Assembly (NCBI GenBank): GCA_025351825.1
Contig: JANXVE010000084.1
Location: 1-64,000 of the forward strand
Length of the DNA: 64,000 nt
Origin: Chamaesiphon sp. 341R_metabat_111
GTDB taxonomy: Bacteria; Cyanobacteriota; Cyanobacteriia; Cyanobacteriales; Chamaesiphonaceae
Direction: 5' to 3'
Shown here: in pieces, positions 59,975-64,000 of the stretch
Layout of the letters: every line of letters starts with the position of its first letter
Numbering within the stretch: the stretch's first letter is position 1
Program-made: the position numbers and the translations under genes
The notes under the pieces: generated by a model
Told to the model about the DNA's origin: nothing
Seen by the model: only the letters and a program-made list of their open reading frames with translations
Databases searched by the model: none

Positions 59975-60098
59975 ACTAAAATTAGGCTTTAGGCTTTGGG
60001 CTTTAGGTGTTAGGCATAAGATTTTCACAAATTACATGTCTAAACCTCTCTCCAGCAGTATTCCCTAACGCCCAAAGCCTAAAGCCCAAGACCTAACT
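59975..60098. repeat. Family F repeats in inverted arrangement
   Basis: TTAGGCTTTAGGCTTTGGGC lies at 59980-60001 and its complement type, CCCAAAGCCTAAAGCCC, at about 60071-60090, separated by about 55 bases. The layout is the same as at 1984-2153. It lies between the divergent ABC-F and cpcS genes. Confidence 0.6.
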
Positions 60099-60148
60099 AT
60101 CTAATTCTTGCTAAAATTAAGACTAAAGTTACCAAGAAGAATTCGCCA

Positions 60149-60751
60149 ATGATGAACGTAATGGAGTTTTTTCAGCACAGTGCTGGTAGATGGAAATCAA
60201 AACGAATTACCCATCACCTGGCATTTAGACGATCGGAGATGGGAGAATCAGAGATTGAGGTCAAGGCACTCACTGCTACAGATCCAACAATTATTGAGCT
60301 GTGTGAATCCCATCAAGTCGATCCCAGTTTGGCTGTGGGCGGTTGTTGTGTGACTTGGGCGGCTTCGATGGGCTGGGACCAGGAGGGCGAAAATCATGAA
60401 GGCAAGACTGTCTTCGCGCTGGTGCCCGATCGAGAGAAGCCCCATACTGGTCAACTACTACGCGATCGAGGTTATGCTGAAATCGTCTCGGTGATCGGAC
60501 ATTACGAAATGGACAATGATGGTGGATTGGTTTTGACTACTGAATATGACATCATGAGTTCGGTGGAAAGGTTCTGGTTCCCCAGTGATAATGTACGGGT
60601 GCGGAGCAGTACTGTAAAACGGATGGGTGGATTTAGCACTGCGACATTCTGCACGGAAACTCGCTGGTTGGGAAATTCAAGCAGCGATACTGTTGTCAGT
60701 GAGTCTGCAAATACAAATACAAATCTAGTTCTCTCCCCGCTCGGTTGGTGA
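60149..60751 (+). CDS. cpcS: Phycobiliprotein lyase, CpcS/CpeS family
   Basis: CpcS-type lyases attach phycocyanobilin to Cys84-equivalent sites on phycobiliproteins. The 200-residue product is a lipocalin-like barrel with the family start MEFFQHSAGRWKSKRITHHL, SEIEVKAL, AASMGWDQEGENHEGKTVFALVPD and TEYDIMSSVERFWFPSDNVRVRSSTV. ATG at 60149 gives MMNVMEFF. The next gene starts within its last codons. Whether it is CpcS, CpcU or CpeS cannot be told from sequence alone. Confidence 0.92.
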   Translation: MMNVMEFFQHSAGRWKSKRITHHLAFRRSEMGESEIEVKALTATDPTIIELCESHQVDPSLAVGGCCVTWAASMGWDQEGENHEGKTVFALVPDREKPHTGQLLRDRGYAEIVSVIGHYEMDNDGGLVLTTEYDIMSSVERFWFPSDNVRVRSSTVKRMGGFSTATFCTETRWLGNSSSDTVVSESANTNTNLVLSPLGW

Positions 60752-61290
60752 TAGCTAGTAACCAGACTCAAATATATCGCAGTGGAGTTGAATACCTCGA
60801 GCGGGTTCAACTCCGATTACCAGAACCACAGATGGTGGATATCATGGCTAATTTACGCGATCGAGTAGCTATTTGCAACTGGATTGGCTCACAGATAAAA
60901 GCTGTCAATAGCTCGCTCCAGTCTCATCTTAATGCCTGTCATGACTGTTTCGATCCGCGCGATCGAAAGCCTGTTGATATCTTCGCCGTACCATTTTCAT
61001 CATCGGTGCGGTTAGACGGCTTTTGCAATATTAGTACCACTCCAACCACAATTTTGGTCGATGTGGGTAGACTTGCGCCTGCTGATTGGCTAGCTCTAGT
61101 CGCCCATGAGTACGCCCACGCTCATTTAGGTTATCCAGGTCACGATCGAGCTTATGCTGAGGTTCTCAGCCATCTATGCTTAGGATTAGGCTTTCCACAA
61201 CCATCGATAATTCCAGTCGATCGCAGTTTACACTATTGGCCGATGTATTCACCCTCGATCGATCCATTGGCTTGGTGGCGGGGGGATTAG
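60745..61290 (+). CDS. HExxH-containing hypothetical protein coupled to cpcS
   Basis: The 181-residue protein has WLALVAHEYAHAHLGYPGHD, an HExxH zinc-protease-type motif followed by a Gly-x-x-Gly-His-Asp that could supply a third ligand. The N-terminal half holds a Cys pair (ACHDCF). Family unknown to me, but it looks conserved in cyanobacteria. The start is TTG at 60745 or GTG at 60748, both within the cpcS end, so translation is likely coupled. A function in pigment protein turnover is possible but only suggested by position. Confidence 0.65.
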   Translation: MVIASNQTQIYRSGVEYLERVQLRLPEPQMVDIMANLRDRVAICNWIGSQIKAVNSSLQSHLNACHDCFDPRDRKPVDIFAVPFSSSVRLDGFCNISTTPTTILVDVGRLAPADWLALVAHEYAHAHLGYPGHDRAYAEVLSHLCLGLGFPQPSIIPVDRSLHYWPMYSPSIDPLAWWRGD

Positions 61291-61422
61291 GGCGTGGGAG
61301 AGTAGGGCGTGGGGGCGTGGGGGCTTGGGGGCTTGGGGGCTTGGGAGTGAGACCTAGAAAGTATTTCTTTCTGCTTATCTCCCGTGCTCCCGTACTCCCG
61401 CACCCCCGTGCACCCACGCCCA
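61291..61422. repeat. G-rich octamer repeats and inverse C-rich tract
   Basis: CTTGGGGG and CGTGGGGG units are tandem from about 61291 to 61348. A C-rich tract (CTCCCG, CACCCCCGTG, CACCCACGCCC) follows at 61384-61422, so the two could pair into a long imperfect hairpin. The same G-rich unit lies inside ctaA at 28921. Confidence 0.7.
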
Positions 61423-61498
61423 TCTATCCAGAAAAGATAGGAGCACGAAATCTAATCTCGCGCTCCCAAACCAATAACTCTAGAAAAAGATCCTACAT

Positions 61499-61798
61499 TT
61501 AGTAGAGTTGTTCTTCTTGGTGAGTCAAGATCGTGCAGTTGGACTTAGGATAAGCAACGCAAGTCAGCACATAACCTGCTTCGATTTGGTCATCATCCAA
61601 GAAAGATTGATCGGATTGATCGATTTCTCCAGCAGTGATTTTACCAGCACAGGTAGAACATGCACCTGCACGACAGGAGTAAGGTAGATCGATGCCTTGC
61701 TCTTCGGCTGCGTCTAAAATATAAGTGTCATCGGCAACGTCGATAGTTGTGTTTAGACCTTCAGCTTCGTTGATTAAAGTAACTTTAAAAGTTGCCAT
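61499..61798 (-). CDS. petF: Plant-type [2Fe-2S] ferredoxin
   Basis: This 99-residue ferredoxin carries electrons from photosystem I. The cluster motif is [13 protein letters not shown] (Cys at about 41, 46, 49) with the fourth Cys in [12 protein letters not shown]. It has the family ends: [14 protein letters not shown] at the N-terminus and HQEEQLY at the C-terminus. The acidic surface residues typical of PSI ferredoxins are kept. ATG at 61798 follows a long leader. Confidence 0.96.
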   Translation of the reverse strand: MATFKVTLINEAEGLNTTIDVADDTYILDAAEEQGIDLPYSCRAGACSTCAGKITAGEIDQSDQSFLDDDQIEAGYVLTCVAYPKSNCTILTHQEEQLY

Positions 61799-62220
61799 GT
61801 TCGATTGATTCCTCTCTATTTCGCTTAAAAATTGCGGATACGGACAAATTTATCTGGATTCAGGTGAGATTTATCCACCGAGCTTTTGTCAATCACCACG
61901 ACTCGCAAGATTGCCCAACTAGTCGTAGTAATTTTTGGCTCTATTTGAATACTAAGGGAAAAACTCCCCATCTGTATCTATAAGTATCTCTGAAGTCCAA
62001 TGGTATTCGTAATCGAATTGCGGGGATTCATCCTAATTACTTATATCTCTGCGTCAGATAAATAATCGGATATCGATTATAACCGTTGTGCTGGAATACT
62101 TTCAGACTCTGAACAAGGACTGTCAAGCCGATCGAATCGGCAGCTCGAACAGCAGGTATAATATTTTCCAACGTCCGGTTTCGTTGTCAGTTCGATTACT
62201 TTATAATATTAGAAAATCTT
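61799..62220. promoter_or_regulatory. Divergent control region between petF and bvdR
   Basis: No gene is visible in 422 bases. It must hold the petF promoter and long leader on one side and the bvdR promoter on the other. I see no strong palindrome, no repeat family member and no clear -10/-35 pair. Confidence 0.45.
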
Positions 62221-63231
62221 ATGTCTACGATCCCTAATTATGGAGAAATTAATCTCCCGATCCGTGTTGGCATCGTTGGGACAGGATTTGCCGCCAAAGT
62301 CCGCGCTCAAAATATCACTGCTGAAAACCGGACTCAATTAGTCGCCGTCGCCGGACGCACTCCCGCACGAACGACAGAATTTGCCGCAGGATTCAACGCC
62401 ATCGCTGTGGATGATTGGCAGACATTAATCCAGATGCCAGATATTGACATGGTAGTCGTCGCAACGATCAATAGTAATCACAGTGAAATCGTCCACGCGG
62501 CAATCTCTGCGGGAAAGCACACAATCGTCGAGTATCCACTAGCACTCGATCCTCAGGTAGCCGCCGAAATTATCGAACTAGCCAAGGTAAAGAAAGTATT
62601 ACTCCACGTCGAGCATATCGAACTGCTCGGTGGATTGCATCAGACAATGCGCGAACAGCTACATCATCTGGGTGAGGTCTATTATGCCCGCTACAGCACG
62701 ATCGTTACTTCTCGCCCTGTAGTTGAGAAATGGACGTTCAATCGCTCTGAGTTCGGATTTCCCCTGAGTGCTGCGCTTTCTCGGCTGCATCGCTTTACTG
62801 ACTTATTTGGCTCGATCGAGAGTATCAACTGCAATAATCAATACTGGGGTGGTGTTGGCGATTATTATCAGACTTGTCTGTGTACAGCTCAATTTCGCTT
62901 CAAAAACAGTCGCACGGTTGGTGAAATTGTATATGGAAAGGGCGAAGGTTTATGGCAAAATTCCCGCAAGTTTGAGGTGCATGGGGAAAATGGGGCGTTA
63001 ATCTTTGATGGCGATGAAGGGATGTTAATTCAGGATGGGATTTCGACACCACTGGATCTCGGTGCGCGGAAAGGGTTGTTTGCCAAGGATCTGGAATTGG
63101 TACTAGATCATCTGATCGATGGCAAACCCAACTATGTAATGCCTGCGGCGAGTCTTGGAACTCTGCGAGTAGCTGATGCCGCTAGAATTTCTGCTGAAAC
63201 TCGACAGACTGTTGCTATCGATCGTCCCTAG
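62221..63231 (+). CDS. bvdR: Biliverdin reductase BvdR-like oxidoreductase
   Basis: BvdR reduces biliverdin IX-alpha to bilirubin with NAD(P)H. In Synechocystis it affects phycobilisome content. The 336-residue product is a Gfo/Idh/MocA-type protein: Rossmann motif VGIVGTGFAAKVRAQ, VVVATINSNH, EYPLALDPQVA, then LLHVEHIELLGGLHQ and EVYYARYSTIV, which are close to BvdR rather than sugar dehydrogenases. The second half has GFPLSAALSRLHRFTDLFG and EIVYGKGEGLWQ. The substrate is thus inferred from these stretches. ATG at 62221 gives the family N-terminus. Confidence 0.88.
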   Translation: MSTIPNYGEINLPIRVGIVGTGFAAKVRAQNITAENRTQLVAVAGRTPARTTEFAAGFNAIAVDDWQTLIQMPDIDMVVVATINSNHSEIVHAAISAGKHTIVEYPLALDPQVAAEIIELAKVKKVLLHVEHIELLGGLHQTMREQLHHLGEVYYARYSTIVTSRPVVEKWTFNRSEFGFPLSAALSRLHRFTDLFGSIESINCNNQYWGGVGDYYQTCLCTAQFRFKNSRTVGEIVYGKGEGLWQNSRKFEVHGENGALIFDGDEGMLIQDGISTPLDLGARKGLFAKDLELVLDHLIDGKPNYVMPAASLGTLRVADAARISAETRQTVAIDRP

Positions 63232-63248
63232 CTATAGACTTGTGTGGC

Positions 63249-63282
63249 AGAAACCCGACTTTTTCCAAAAAGTCGGGTTTCT
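63249..63282. terminator. Bidirectional terminator between bvdR and aroQ
   Basis: AGAAACCCGACTTTTT and AAAAAGTCGGGTTTCT form a 16-pair stem around two bases. It touches the aroQ stop codon and lies 17 bases after the bvdR stop. Confidence 0.88.
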
Positions 63283-63764
63283 TAATTCAATCCCTCTAAG
63301 TGAGCTACCAATGCTTGTAATCCTAGATAATAACTATTGGCACCAAATCCACTAATCTGACCGACCACGATCGATGCTAGATAGGAATGGTGGCGAAACT
63401 CTTCGCGCTTGTAGATATTGCTAAGATGGACTTCCACGGTGGGAATTTGGACAGCGGATATGGCATCGCGAATGGCAATACTCGTATGAGTATAAGCTCC
63501 AGCATTGATCACAATCCCCTGATGTCGATCGCGTGCAGCATGGATAACATCAACAATTGCGCCTTCATGATTTGACTGAAAAGACTGCACTGCTGCGTTT
63601 AGAGATTTACCCAGTTCTATTAATCGGGCATCGATTCGCTCTAAAGTCGTCGCGCCATAAATTTCTGGTTCCCGCAGTCCCAATAAATTGAGATTTGGAC
63701 CGTGCAAAACTACAACGCTCAAATTACAACTCTCTGCTGGAGTCACTGCGCTAACGATCGACAT
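63282..63764 (-). CDS. aroQ: Type II 3-dehydroquinate dehydratase AroQ
   Basis: AroQ removes water from 3-dehydroquinate in the shikimate pathway. The 160-residue product has [25 protein letters not shown] (active-site Tyr in the lid), [51 protein letters not shown] (catalytic His) and [19 protein letters not shown]. The N-terminal 17 residues are extra compared with the core. The small partial gene at the window edge lies upstream on the same strand. Confidence 0.95.
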   Translation of the reverse strand: MSIVSAVTPAESCNLSVVVLHGPNLNLLGLREPEIYGATTLERIDARLIELGKSLNAAVQSFQSNHEGAIVDVIHAARDRHQGIVINAGAYTHTSIAIRDAISAVQIPTVEVHLSNIYKREEFRHHSYLASIVVGQISGFGANSYYLGLQALVAHLEGLN

Positions 63765-63793
63765 AGTAAGTCACATTTACCAACCTCGATCGA

Positions 63794-64000
63794 CTACCTG
63801 TAGCGGCGACTTCGGTCTTCTACAGGGATCGGGATTAGTTCTGGCTCGGGCTGCATTTCAGGACCCAGCAAAGCCTCGACGACCTTACTAGCCCACTGTT
63901 TGAGTTTTTCTAATACTTTTTCGATATAGCCCATCAGATCATTTACTCCAAGAATAATCAAGCCTAAACAAGTACTCCCACCAATATTTTGGGATCCGAT
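63794..64000 (-). CDS. C-terminal part of an unrecognised protein (cut by window edge) or a 46-residue protein
   Basis: On the minus strand an open frame enters from the window end and stops at 63794. An internal ATG at 63934 would give 46 residues, starting MGYIEKVLEKLKQWASKVVE and ending in an acidic, Pro-rich LIPIPVEDRSRRYR tail. Upstream of this ATG the same frame is open to base 64000 and contains a hydrophobic stretch, CLGLIILGV, so the true protein may be longer and membrane-bound. Function unknown. Confidence 0.55.
   Translation of the reverse strand: MGSQNIGGSTCLGLIILGVNDLMGYIEKVLEKLKQWASKVVEALLGPEMQPEPELIPIPVEDRSRRYR

Noticed and set aside
1-64000. tRNA or rRNA genes
   Set aside because: I looked for T-loop sequences (GTTCGAATC and variants) with matching acceptor stems and for rRNA stretches and found none. 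A covariance search could still find one that I missed.

Overview
The window is chromosomal DNA from a cyanobacterium. The evidence is a phycobiliprotein lyase (CpcS/CpeS type), a biliverdin reductase of the BvdR type, a plant-type [2Fe-2S] ferredoxin, a phytol/polyprenol kinase, an aa3-type oxidase cluster with heme A synthesis genes, NrtB/NrtC/NrtD uptake genes, a PatA-type response regulator, and very frequent CGATCG octamer-like sites. I did not assign a genus. I found no rRNA, tRNA, CRISPR array, prophage or intact IS transposase.

Layout. 1-9.1 kb: recN, a kinase-pentapeptide membrane protein, two TIM-barrel glycosidase-like proteins around a methyltransferase, queG and a HAD phosphatase. 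9.2-21 kb: a carotenoid oxygenase, a broken xisH with intact xisI, acs, a toxin-antitoxin pair with a stop codon in the toxin, a HAD protein, DUF3110, a VanX-like dipeptidase, yidD, a phytol kinase, an orphan ParD, an ABC exporter and an SDR reductase. 21-26 kb: a cobalamin riboswitch driving cobG-cobH-cobI, then an ACP-like protein and tilS. 26-35 kb: a respiratory block, with ctaA and ctaB divergent from coxB-coxA-coxC, then murD. 35-41 kb: a MEKHLA protein, an Hpt protein with a PatA-like regulator, and PBP1A. 41-48 kb: two nuclease-like proteins, lipA, ubiD, an APH-kinase fusion and a glycosyltransferase. 48-54 kb: a papain-like protein and nrtB-nrtC-nrtD without nrtA. 54-64 kb: a cell-wall amidase, lemA, DUF2085, an ABC-F ATPase, cpcS, a HExxH protein, petF, bvdR, aroQ and a partial gene at the right edge.

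The most unusual aspect is the spaces between genes, which are packed with several families of small palindromic repeats, some nested in others. A 166-bp MITE-like element sits inside a larger palindrome (family C). Short GGGAAACCC hairpins (family D), whose stems differ in sequence but stay paired, sit inside families A and C, three of them in tandem. Family B always lies between two same-strand genes in one orientation, four of five times at or within a few bases of a stop codon, and looks like an intrinsic terminator. G-rich repeats have also entered the coding sequences of ctaA and cobG.

A second theme is asymmetric decay. In three two-gene modules (xisH/xisI, the RelE-like pair, and ParD with a toxin stump) the effector gene is broken while its small partner stays open.
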